The notes below the pieces were generated by a model. It did not search any database. It was not told where the DNA came from and saw nothing but the letters and a program-made list of their open reading frames with translations. A stretch of DNA of 64,000 nt from DAIPXZ01 sp036782995 (GTDB taxonomy: Bacteria > Bacillota > Clostridia > Saccharofermentanales > Saccharofermentanaceae), in contig DAIPXZ010000003.1 of the NCBI GenBank assembly GCA_036782995.1, positions 1 to 64,000 on the forward strand, written 5' to 3'. Made by a program: the position numbers and the translations under genes. Positions 26,242 to 33,355 of the stretch are shown piece after piece (position 1 is the stretch's first letter; each line of letters begins with the position of its first letter).

Positions 26242-26270
26242 CGTATAGTCTAAAGTGACAAATCTGTAAA
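26242..26270 (-). promoter_or_regulatory. Possible promoter of the HPt operon
   Basis: The minus strand has TTTACA (26270-26265), 17 bases, then TATACG (26247-26242), about 88 bases ahead of the HPt start. An overlapping TTGTCA gives no better -10. Confidence 0.4.
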
Positions 26271-26306
26271 CAAAAGATATCAATTTCGGGACGAAATACC
26301 AGTCTT

Positions 26307-27569
26307 TCAGGCGGTAACCTTCTTTTGCTTCTTGCTCAGCTTGCGTATCAAGAGTAATACGGCTTCACAAAAGAGTGCGAAGCTGATGGCATGAAGAGGA
26401 ATGGCCATAACATAAGAGGCCAAAGCGATATGGCTATCCGTATTCATGAAGAATGTCGGATATGCGCCGAAAAGCACAATAACAAACCCGAGAAGATAGA
26501 GATAATCGATCTTTCTTGGCTTTTCCTGTGTAAGTAAAAACATGACAGGTGCAATTAGGAAAGAGAGTCCGTAAGCCAAGGCACATGCCGGGATATTGAT
26601 AAATAACAGGCAAATCGCTGTGGTCTTTTTCCATTTCTCTTTTAGGACGAGAAGAGAGAAAACAACCATCGCGAGAGAAATAATCATCGCGACTTTTTGA
26701 AAGACGGGTGATGCAAAACGGGTGAATTGAATTACAGAAGACACATCGACATGAATCGATGGTGCAGCAGACGGTGTGGTGGAGAAGCGATAAATGCTTT
26801 TCAACATCTGCACGAGTGATTCAAACCCATCATAGAAAAAGAATGGTACAAAGAAGAGAACAGCGCCGTAAATTGCGGTGCGGGCAGCTTCCTTGTATTT
26901 CTTATCGAGCAACAGCATCAAGCCGAAAAGCGCCGGGTATATTTTGATCGCGGCAGCAAGCGCGAGTGCGATATAGGAAAGTTCACGAGTAACCTTCGAT
27001 GATGAATCTTTTCCAATAAAGAATGCAATGGTCAAGACAGAAGCAATCAGGATGATATTTCCGCGCTCCATCGCAAAGGTTACTGGGTAAGATAGTAATA
27101 GAAGTATGGAGATGATGCCAGAGCGGATACCCTGATCCTGCTTTTTCCAGAACGAACGAATCAGCATGCAAAAACATGAAGCAGTGACGACAGTATAGAG
27201 AAGATACGAAAGCATGATATCCGGTTGTTTCCAAAGCTCACCGCGACCGGCAAAAGGTACGGTTAATACATCGTTGATGACCAATTTTCCCGTAAAATGA
27301 TAGAGCATGTTGGCAAGCGGTGGATAGATTACGCCGATGTCGTATACATCCTTTCCGAATGCATCACACAACGAATTAATGTAGTCCATATAGAAATCAT
27401 TGCCCAGCGAGAAATACATCGCACGCAAAAAAGTATTCTTGCCGAACATTAGAATTATCCAAGTAATCAACAGAAAAGCGGAAGCGCAAAGAATAAAGCT
27501 GTATTGGAAGGAAGTCGTGCGTCGGTAATCGATGCGATGTGCCGAGCGGTTCACTTGAGATTTCGTCAT
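26307..27569 (-). CDS. GT87/DUF2029-like polytopic membrane glycosyltransferase
   Basis: 420 residues with about ten membrane helices and few soluble loops. The first outer loop carries NDFYMDYINSLCDAFGKDVYDIGVIYPPLANMLY, which fits the acidic loop and 'YPPL' motif of GT87/DUF2029 GT-C enzymes that use polyprenyl-phosphate sugars (mannosyltransferases in characterised members). Sugar and acceptor cannot be predicted. The start chosen is the ATG at 27569 with AAAGGAT eight bases upstream; the frame also contains an earlier ATG at 27620 with no ribosome site. It stands alone between the c-di-GMP operon and the flavodoxin cassette. The DUF2298 protein at 4.6-7.3 kb has a related membrane layout. 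Confidence 0.7.
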   Translation of the reverse strand: MTKSQVNRSAHRIDYRRTTSFQYSFILCASAFLLITWIILMFGKNTFLRAMYFSLGNDFYMDYINSLCDAFGKDVYDIGVIYPPLANMLYHFTGKLVINDVLTVPFAGRGELWKQPDIMLSYLLYTVVTASCFCMLIRSFWKKQDQGIRSGIISILLLLSYPVTFAMERGNIILIASVLTIAFFIGKDSSSKVTRELSYIALALAAAIKIYPALFGLMLLLDKKYKEAARTAIYGAVLFFVPFFFYDGFESLVQMLKSIYRFSTTPSAAPSIHVDVSSVIQFTRFASPVFQKVAMIISLAMVVFSLLVLKEKWKKTTAICLLFINIPACALAYGLSFLIAPVMFLLTQEKPRKIDYLYLLGFVIVLFGAYPTFFMNTDSHIALASYVMAIPLHAISFALFCEAVLLLIRKLSKKQKKVTA

Positions 27570-27775
27570 AAAAAGTATCCTTTCGTCTATAGGGTACGAC
27601 ACTGACAAATACTTTATCATCGAACAGAAAAGCGTGCAAGTCGTTCATATCCTAAAAAACGTGAATACCTTGGTATTATGCAACTTTGTTGCTTGGCGCA
27701 AAGGGTTGATCCCATTCGTTTGTCAAATGCAATGCTTCCTATTTCATAAGAGAACCATATCTATGCGTTAATAGC

Positions 27776-28318
27776 CTAGACAACATTTTTTCCGGCATTA
27801 TATGCTTCGTCCAGCGCCTTGTGGCCTTCAATATCACCAACAAGATTTACGTTGCCTGCAAAGATCACTTGCTTTAGATTTGCTTTTGTAAAACAATCAA
27901 TCCAACCTTGCACAGCCGTTTTAGTGCCACTGACTGTTTCAGGTTCATCCTCGGCTGCTGTTGCAAGCAAGTAAATATCGCGGAATTGATATGCAGACGG
28001 GTAGAGTGGATTTGCACGGTCAAGCATTGTTTTCAACTGTCCACTGACACTGTAATAGTAAACAGGTGTAGCAAAGACGAGAATATCAGCATTCTTCATT
28101 TTGTCCGCAATTTCTACTGCATCATCTCGGATAACACACCTCTGTGTGCTCTGACAGGCAAGGCAGCCTTTGCAAAACCCAATCTTGTGGTCAAATAGAC
28201 GGATGAGTTCCACCTCGTTTCCGTTTTGGGTTGCCCCTTTTTCGAACTGTTCGGCAAGTCTTTCGGAATTGCCTCCCTTTCTGGCACTTGCTGATAGAAT
28301 CAGTATTTTTCTACGCAT
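27776..28318 (-). CDS. Flavodoxin-fold NAD(P)H-dependent oxidoreductase (iron-sulfur flavoprotein-like)
   Basis: 180 residues. The N-terminal ILSASARKGGNSERLAEQF loop binds FMN phosphate; ATPVYYYSVSGQLKTMLDR is the second FMN-contacting segment. A cysteine group CKGCLACQSTQRC (near residue 49-61) matches the CxxCxxC-type cluster region of iron-sulfur flavoproteins, though a redox disulfide is also possible. A role in quinone or nitro-compound reduction is usual for the family; the substrate here is unknown. Last of three minus-strand genes divergent from a LysR regulator, a frequent arrangement for such reductases. AAGGAG precedes the ATG. Ends with TAG. Confidence 0.8.
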   Translation of the reverse strand: MRRKILILSASARKGGNSERLAEQFEKGATQNGNEVELIRLFDHKIGFCKGCLACQSTQRCVIRDDAVEIADKMKNADILVFATPVYYYSVSGQLKTMLDRANPLYPSAYQFRDIYLLATAAEDEPETVSGTKTAVQGWIDCFTKANLKQVIFAGNVNLVGDIEGHKALDEAYNAGKNVV

Positions 28319-28386
28319 ACTATTCTCCTTTCACCATGCTTAGCTTGTATTATGGCTTTTCCTGTATATCGACGATTACTGTTGAT

Positions 28387-29247
28387 TCAGGGTGCAACAA
28401 TGGCATTTGCCCCAGTCTGAAGCCTAATCTCTCCCTTTGATTGTTTGTCATCACGGATTATTTCTCCAATAGACGGAAGAGAGATTATTCCGGACAACGG
28501 ATTCTTAATACTGAGTACTGGCGATGTGATTGTAGCTTCCACTGCTGATTTCTCAAAACAAAGATCAGCATCAATCATTTCGCAGTTGATTAGTTTTAGG
28601 TTTTTGCAGTAGCAAAGCGGCTGGGTGCCGATGATGGTACAGTTTTCCAGAGTTAACCCGTTAGAATACCATGCAAGATATTCTCCTTTAACTGTACTGT
28701 CTTTTACCAGCACATTTTCTGCATGCCAGAAAGCATCTTTTGTGTCGAAATGGCAATGCTCAAAAACAGCATTCTTTATGTATTGGAAAGAATACTTGCC
28801 ATTGAAGCTTACTTCCGTAAAATGGATGTTTTCTGCGCGCATCAAGCAATATTCACTGGAAACTATACTGTTTTTCATCGCGATATTCTTGGCTGACCAG
28901 CCAAACTCTGGAGAAATGATATTGCAATCCTTAATCTCTATATCGTTGCATTCTCGCAGTGCTTTGATGCCATGCATTTTCGTGTTACATATTTCTATAT
29001 GGTCGGAGTACCAGATGGGTGCGCGACAAAGCTCTGTCATTTCACAGTCTGTAATGGAAAGCTCTTTGTCATGCCAGAACGGATAACGCAAATTGAATAA
29101 GCAGTGTGATACCTTCACGTTACTGCATTCTTTTAATGCGCTCTCGCCGTCGGCGGGTCCGTCAAAACGACAATCACTTACCTCAATATCTTTACTCCCG
29201 TACAATGCGCGTTCTTCATCAAATGTCTTATTCATTATCATTTTCAT
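28387..29247 (-). CDS. DUF3737 family right-handed beta-helix protein
   Basis: 286 residues made of about ten repeats of ~20 residues with the pattern 'I-x-I-x-D/N-C-x-[FMI]' (for example ISDCRFDG, VSHCLFN, ITDCEMTE, IKDCNI, FEHCHFD, LENCTIIG, LINCEMID). This is the stacked-strand pattern of pentapeptide-like and beta-helix folds, matching DUF3737. No signal peptide, so cytosolic. Function unknown. Its ATG overlaps the stop of the upstream 75-residue gene by 4 bp, and the flavodoxin gene follows, so it belongs to that operon. Confidence 0.78.
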   Translation of the reverse strand: MKMIMNKTFDEERALYGSKDIEVSDCRFDGPADGESALKECSNVKVSHCLFNLRYPFWHDKELSITDCEMTELCRAPIWYSDHIEICNTKMHGIKALRECNDIEIKDCNIISPEFGWSAKNIAMKNSIVSSEYCLMRAENIHFTEVSFNGKYSFQYIKNAVFEHCHFDTKDAFWHAENVLVKDSTVKGEYLAWYSNGLTLENCTIIGTQPLCYCKNLKLINCEMIDADLCFEKSAVEATITSPVLSIKNPLSGIISLPSIGEIIRDDKQSKGEIRLQTGANAIVAP

Positions 29248-29471
29248 ATGTGTTTACCATTTTCTTTCTCCGATTTAGTCACAAAAAAATCAAGACAACA
29301 AATGCAATCATTGCTTGCGTGAAATTGCTCCAACAGTTTTTCTCTGTGTTTTTCCAAAATATGTATCGCCTCTTTACAATCGCCTGCGTCTATCGCCGCA
29401 AAGTAGTGATTGATTGTATCCTCGTTACAACCGGCATCACGCAGATTTTCTATGATTTCTTCTTTTGTCAT
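29244..29471 (-). CDS. Small helical protein of the DUF3737/flavodoxin cassette
   Basis: 75 residues, predicted helical: MTKEEIIENLRDAGCNEDTINHYFAAIDAGDCKEAIHILE-type helices followed by a CxC-containing segment (NDCICCLDFF). Its coding status is supported by AAAGGA ahead of the ATG, the 4-bp overlap with DUF3737, and resemblance to short hypothetical proteins that accompany flavodoxin-like reductases in gut Clostridia (from memory, not searched). No function can be assigned. The C-I-C-C cluster may bind metal or act in redox chemistry. Confidence 0.65.
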   Translation of the reverse strand: MTKEEIIENLRDAGCNEDTINHYFAAIDAGDCKEAIHILEKHREKLLEQFHASNDCICCLDFFVTKSEKENGKHI

Positions 29472-29576
29472 ACGTGCACTTCCTTTGCTGTTTCACTTCA
29501 TAACTTGGCACAATTTCTTCTATGTGCTTAGTATATACGAGTTATGAATATATAGAAAATGCCTATTCAAAATACT

Positions 29577-29614
29577 TTATTATGCTTGACAGGCATAATA
29601 ACGAACGATATGCT
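29577..29614 (+). promoter_or_regulatory. LysR operator and overlapping lysR promoter
   Basis: TTATTATGC (29577-29585) and GCATAATAA (29593-29601) form a perfect 9-bp inverted repeat with a T-N11-A core, the standard LysR-type site. Its centre holds TTGACA (29586-29591), which with a 17-base spacer and TATGCT (29609-29614) makes a near-consensus promoter for lysR. Binding would repress lysR itself. On the other strand a TATACT (29536-29531) with a poor -35 could be the activated promoter of the flavodoxin operon. Confidence 0.75.
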
Positions 29615-29639
29615 CATGCTATGAAAGGGGGAGTGTGAT

Positions 29640-30509
29640 ATGGAACTTCGAGTACTTGAATATTTTCTTGCTGTGGCAAGAGAACAGAGCATATCGCGGG
29701 CGGCGGAATTCCTGCACATAACCCAACCGACATTGTCCCGACAGATGAAGGATTTAGAGGACGAATTTGGCAAGCAGCTTCTCGTGCGAGGAAAACGGAA
29801 GGTTACTCTTACCGATGATGGCGCGGTGTTTCGTAAGATGGCAGATGAAATTGTCAGTCTTGCAAACCGCGCAGAAAACGAAATGAAAAACACATCTGCG
29901 ACGATTGCCGGTGATATATATATCGGTTCGGGTGAATCTGTTTCGATTCGTCACATCATGCAAGCGGCACACGCTGTTCAAACAGAGTACCCTGACGTTC
30001 ATTTTCACTTTACCAGCGGCGACGGTGCAGACCTTGTGGATCGGCTTGATAAGGGTTTATTTGATTTCTGTATCCTATATGGTGAGATAGACCAATCCAA
30101 ATATGAATACATTGAATTGCCATTTACAGAAACTTGGGGTTTGCTGATGACTGATGACGTTCCGCTTGCCAAAAAGGAATATGTAACCACACAAGACTTA
30201 TGGGACTTGCCGCTGATATTCTCGCGCCAGACAACCACGTCGACACACTTCCTGCAATGGATTGGTAAAAGTGAAAAAGAACTAAATATTGTGAATACCT
30301 ATAATTTGGTTTTTAATGCTGTACTTATGGCTGGAGAAAAAATGGGTTATGTTCTCACGCTGGACCACCTCGTCAATACGGCTGGCACAAATCTTTGCTT
30401 CAAGCGCATCATGCCACTAAGAGAATTAAAGCTGTATCTTGTGTGGAAGAAGTATCGGACGCAATCAAAGGCCGCTGAAATATTCAAAACTGAACTGGAA
30501 AAGTCGTGA
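29640..30509 (+). CDS. LysR-family transcriptional regulator
   Basis: 289 residues. The N-terminal winged HTH reads FLAVAREQSISRAAEFLHITQPTLSRQMKDLE, the LysR hallmark. The periplasmic-binding-protein-like effector domain covers residues ~90-289 (DIYIGSGESVSIRHIM..., DFCILYGEID, HFLQWIG). Such regulators usually control the divergent operon: here the small protein, DUF3737 and flavodoxin genes. GGGGGAG lies six bases before the ATG. An inverted repeat with a T-N11-A core overlaps its promoter. Inducer unknown. Confidence 0.9.
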   Translation: MELRVLEYFLAVAREQSISRAAEFLHITQPTLSRQMKDLEDEFGKQLLVRGKRKVTLTDDGAVFRKMADEIVSLANRAENEMKNTSATIAGDIYIGSGESVSIRHIMQAAHAVQTEYPDVHFHFTSGDGADLVDRLDKGLFDFCILYGEIDQSKYEYIELPFTETWGLLMTDDVPLAKKEYVTTQDLWDLPLIFSRQTTTSTHFLQWIGKSEKELNIVNTYNLVFNAVLMAGEKMGYVLTLDHLVNTAGTNLCFKRIMPLRELKLYLVWKKYRTQSKAAEIFKTELEKS

Positions 30510-30516
30510 GTGCAAA

Positions 30517-30560
30517 AGAACGCCAGTATTGACACTCATCATATCAATACCGGCGTTCTT
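30517..30560. terminator. Bidirectional terminator between lysR and tRNA-Ser
   Basis: Arms AAGAACGCCAGTATTGA (30517-30533) and TCAATACCGGCGTTCTT (30544-30560) pair over 17 positions with one mismatch. The T-run is better on the minus strand (CTTTT), where it ends the tRNA transcript. Confidence 0.75.
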
Positions 30561-30563
30561 ATA

Positions 30564-30655
30564 TGGCGGAGAGAAAGGGATTCGAACCCTTGAACGGGTA
30601 TTAGCCGTTACACGATTTCCAGTCGTGCGCTTTAGACCAACTCAGCCATCTCTCC
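30564..30655 (-). tRNA. tRNA-Ser (anticodon GGA)
   Basis: Read on the minus strand, the acceptor stem GGAGAGA pairs with TCTCTCC, the D-arm carries GAGTTGGTCTAAAG, the anticodon loop is CTGGAAA with anticodon GGA (reads UCC and UCU), and a long variable arm (TAACGGCTAATACCCGTTC) marks it as a serine-type tRNA. The T-loop is GGTTCGAATCC. Discriminator G and CCA are encoded (CCA at 30566-30564). All stems close. Confidence 0.96.
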
Positions 30656-30801
30656 ATAGCCTGATGTTACTTAACAGGAAGCACGTTTTACGTGCTTTAA
30701 GATAATAACCATTTTGCATATATTTGTCAACGCTCGAAACGATATTCTGTCAAAAGATAAATCGGTAACGTATCGTTGCTTGGCATACATCCGCACACAA
30801 T

Positions 30802-30839
30802 AAAAAAGCCTTTCATCGATATGAATCGGTGAAAGGCTT
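30802..30839 (-). terminator. Terminator of the zinc-ribbon/DUF4870 gene
   Basis: On the minus strand AAGCCTTTCA (30839-30830) pairs with TGAAAGGCTT (30815-30806), followed by TTTTA. Confidence 0.85.
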
Positions 30840-30862
30840 CAATAAAGACTAAACATAATTCA

Positions 30863-31372
30863 TTAGAAAATACGATATTTGCCGACAATCGGTAATTCCT
30901 TCTCTTTCATATCCTTTGCGTTGACCAGCCCCATGATAAAGAAAACAAAAATCATGATGTAGACAACACAAAGCGCAAGCCATCCGATAAATGGAATGAT
31001 GCTGAGCAGACAGGAGAGAAGTATGAAAACCTGTAAACAAACGGATTGATTGGCATGAAAACGGACAAAAGAGCTTTTCGGTGCGGCGACTAGCGCGAGA
31101 ATCACAAAAAGAGTTCCACAATAGCATAGCATGGCCAGTCCCTTATACTTATATGCCTCTGGGTCAGTAGATGCAAAGCCTTTTGCAGAAGAAGCTGTGC
31201 CCTGTGTGGTTCCGGCAGGAGCTGCCATCGCTACTACGGGCTGTTCCGCAGGCTAAGCGGCAGGCGCTTCAGAAGCTGTATTTTCTGTGACAAGCGGTTT
31301 TATTTCCGCATTACAATTGGTGCATTTTATCGCATCGTCCGGAATTTTCGTTCCGCAATCTGGGCAAAACAT
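30863..31372 (-). pseudogene. Zinc-ribbon plus DUF4870-like membrane protein, interrupted by in-frame TAG
   Basis: From an ATG at 31372 with a strong GGAGGTAATTACTC site, the frame encodes a two-CxxC zinc ribbon (MFCPDCGTKIPDDAIKCTNC) and a TEN/EAP linker, then hits TAG at 31255-31253. The same frame continues without shift for 129 more codons: an A/P/Q linker (PAEQPVVAMAAPAG) and a DUF4870-like three-helix membrane domain (YKGLAMLCYCGTLFVIL..., FHANQS, LSIIPFIGWLALC). A single CAG to TAG change in the Gln/Ala/Pro linker explains everything; the intact product would be 169 residues. An internal ATG at 31228 has no ribosome site. It is either a recent nonsense mutation, a read-through gene, or a sequence error. 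Intact relatives are small membrane proteins of unknown function. Confidence 0.75.
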
Positions 31373-31457
31373 GAGTAATTACCTCCGAAAAATAATTGTT
31401 GATTACACTCTCAACAACGGAATTATAGCACTATCACAGCAAATTATCAGCAGATAA

Positions 31458-33104
31458 TCAATCAAAAAACGGGATAACAATATTGATTCGATTGGTATTG
31501 TATTCATAGCGCAGATGAACGTCGTGGTCTTCTGAGTATGCTTTTAATACATTGGCGTCACGTAACGCGATGAGTCGTTCCCATGTTTTTTCGTCATCTT
31601 TTGTATACTTCGAGACGTCATCGGAAGTGAAGAGAAGTCCACCAGACAAGGCTGCGATTGTGGCCAGGTTCTTTTTTTCTTCATCTTTCAGAAGAAATGC
31701 CGGATTATTAAACGTGATGATATTCGGATTAATCCCGAATGCACGTCTGCCGAGTTCGCGACGATAGATATTGTTTAGAATCAGAGCCTGTGTCGATGCA
31801 CTTTCACGATTATCCTTTTTCAGGATGCGCGAGGGTCTGTAATTCGGTGTTAAATCTGGTCCGATTTGGCAAAAATCGACTTTGCCGAATGCTGGCGCAA
31901 GCGGCACCCCACAAGCCGTGATAATTACATCGCCGGCACATTCGCGCAAGAATTCAATGGCTTCATACATGATTTCCGCTCTCGTTTTATCAGGCCGCGG
32001 TATCATGGCTGCAGCGAAAAGAAAATCAAACTTAAAGAAGCCGAATCCGTATTCAAGCGCATATTTTTGAATAACATTCTTGATATATTGTCGGCAAGCA
32101 GGTACATAAAAATCCAATGCGTAGGCCTTATGCCAATTATTGGTCACCAGAACGGGCGCCCCTTTGCCATCATGTAAGAGCCAATCTGAATGCTTACGGA
32201 ATATTTCAGATTTACGTTCGCAGATAAACGGCGTCATCCATATGCCGGGAATCAGTTCTGCTTTGGATATCTTCTTTGCCATTTCGGCAATACCGTTCGG
32301 GAATTTCACCTTGTTTACCACGAGCCAATCGCCAATTTTCGATTGATATCCTTCTTCGATGCAAAAGACATTGAAATCAATAGGGGATTCAGAGATGGAC
32401 TTCAGGTCGGCACTAAGCTTCTTCTCGGAGATATCTTCCAAATGACGATACCACGTCGTATATCCAGTAAGTGGAGTTGGTTTTGACTTGTGAATAATGA
32501 GTTGAGAAAAGAACGTGTCAAAAACCTCTTTCTCTGTGCCTTCAAGGAATATTAAGTCAAAAGGTGTGTACGGACGTGTAATCGTAAGGCCCTTGCAATC
32601 CTTTCGCACGAAAATGCGATTGGCAACAGTATCGAGCTCGAAAAGAGTAAAACCGCTTCTCTCTGAACGGGATCCGAAAAGAAAATGGTTTTTCCCTTCA
32701 CGTACATAACCATAGCTGACACCGTGAAGAATACCTTGCTTGTTTTGGTAATTCACAAAAGAATAATCACCGCAGGCATCCAGATGCTGCCAGTTGACGA
32801 TGCGGCGTGATACATTGGTTAGTCCGGGCATGCTGCTGTTTATTTTCCGTTCGACCGACTCGGTCCAAGATTGATATCCATTGAGGAAAACACGTTGCTC
32901 GGGTGTGAATTCGTAGTGATAGGACAGAAGAAGCTCTTGGATGACAACTTCTTCTCTTGGCTCCAAAGTAATGAGTAAACGATGCTCGGACTCACGCACC
33001 TTTACCGCCACATGCTCGGAAATCTCGCCCGGCTTGGCTAACATATCAATCGAAAAGATCTTGTTTTTCGCAGAATATTTCATTGATGCAGAATCAAGTT
33101 TCAT
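31458..33104 (-). CDS. GH36-type alpha-galactosidase
   Basis: 548 residues of a clan GH-D glycosidase, family GH36-like. An N-terminal beta-sandwich (about 1-210) precedes the TIM barrel. The nucleophile aspartate lies in FGFFKFDFLF (near residue 340) and the acid/base candidate in CQIGPDLTP (near 410). The barrel motifs GYTTWYRHL, EEGYQSKIGDWLV and GIWMTPF match the family. No signal peptide, so it probably acts in the cytosol on imported alpha-galactosides of plant origin. The start is ATG 33104, six bases after GGGGTG; a GTG at 33113 lies within that site. It is monocistronic; no sugar transporter is adjacent. Confidence 0.85.
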   Translation of the reverse strand: MKLDSASMKYSAKNKIFSIDMLAKPGEISEHVAVKVRESEHRLLITLEPREEVVIQELLLSYHYEFTPEQRVFLNGYQSWTESVERKINSSMPGLTNVSRRIVNWQHLDACGDYSFVNYQNKQGILHGVSYGYVREGKNHFLFGSRSERSGFTLFELDTVANRIFVRKDCKGLTITRPYTPFDLIFLEGTEKEVFDTFFSQLIIHKSKPTPLTGYTTWYRHLEDISEKKLSADLKSISESPIDFNVFCIEEGYQSKIGDWLVVNKVKFPNGIAEMAKKISKAELIPGIWMTPFICERKSEIFRKHSDWLLHDGKGAPVLVTNNWHKAYALDFYVPACRQYIKNVIQKYALEYGFGFFKFDFLFAAAMIPRPDKTRAEIMYEAIEFLRECAGDVIITACGVPLAPAFGKVDFCQIGPDLTPNYRPSRILKKDNRESASTQALILNNIYRRELGRRAFGINPNIITFNNPAFLLKDEEKKNLATIAALSGGLLFTSDDVSKYTKDDEKTWERLIALRDANVLKAYSEDHDVHLRYEYNTNRINIVIPFFD

Positions 33105-33170
33105 TACATACACCCCAAATTAATTCGTGTGGAATCACTTTCCACGAATACTATTCATTCATCACTAATA

Positions 33171-33191
33171 GATGTATTTTCAGGATACATC
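33171..33191. promoter_or_regulatory. Inverted repeat upstream of the alpha-galactosidase gene
   Basis: GATGTAT (33171-33177) and ATACATC (33185-33191) are perfect complements around seven bases, 67 bp ahead of the galactosidase start and next to a minus-strand TTGACT. Candidate operator for sugar control; no regulator gene is adjacent. Confidence 0.35.
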
Positions 33192-33289
33192 AAGTCAACG
33201 TGACAATGCAATTCAACAAGATGAAACAATTGTGAACGATTCTGCTTTCTTGACATATGCAATATTGCAAAGTAAATTGTGCTGTTTTA

Positions 33290-33329
33290 TTAAAGAAAGC
33301 ACCCGACATGCATATGCATATCGGGTGCT
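33290..33329 (-). terminator. Terminator of the MacB-like transporter gene
   Basis: On the minus strand AGCACCCGA (33329-33321) pairs with TCGGGTGCT (33306-33298), followed by TTCTTTA. The loop holds ATGCATATGCAT. Confidence 0.75.
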
Positions 33330-33355
33330 TGTGGATAATTTGTTTTTGACCTGTA

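Noticed and set aside
27690..27720. TTGGCGCAAAGGGTTGATCCC, loosely like the 3' end of the tRNA-Ser gene, as a possible att repeat of the cassette
   Set aside because: Only short matches with gaps; no direct repeat of 12 or more bases with the tRNA end, and no integrase gene.
31228..31260. Amber codon as pyrrolysine or general TAG recoding
   Set aside because: TAG is used as a normal stop elsewhere in the window, and no pyrrolysine machinery is present.
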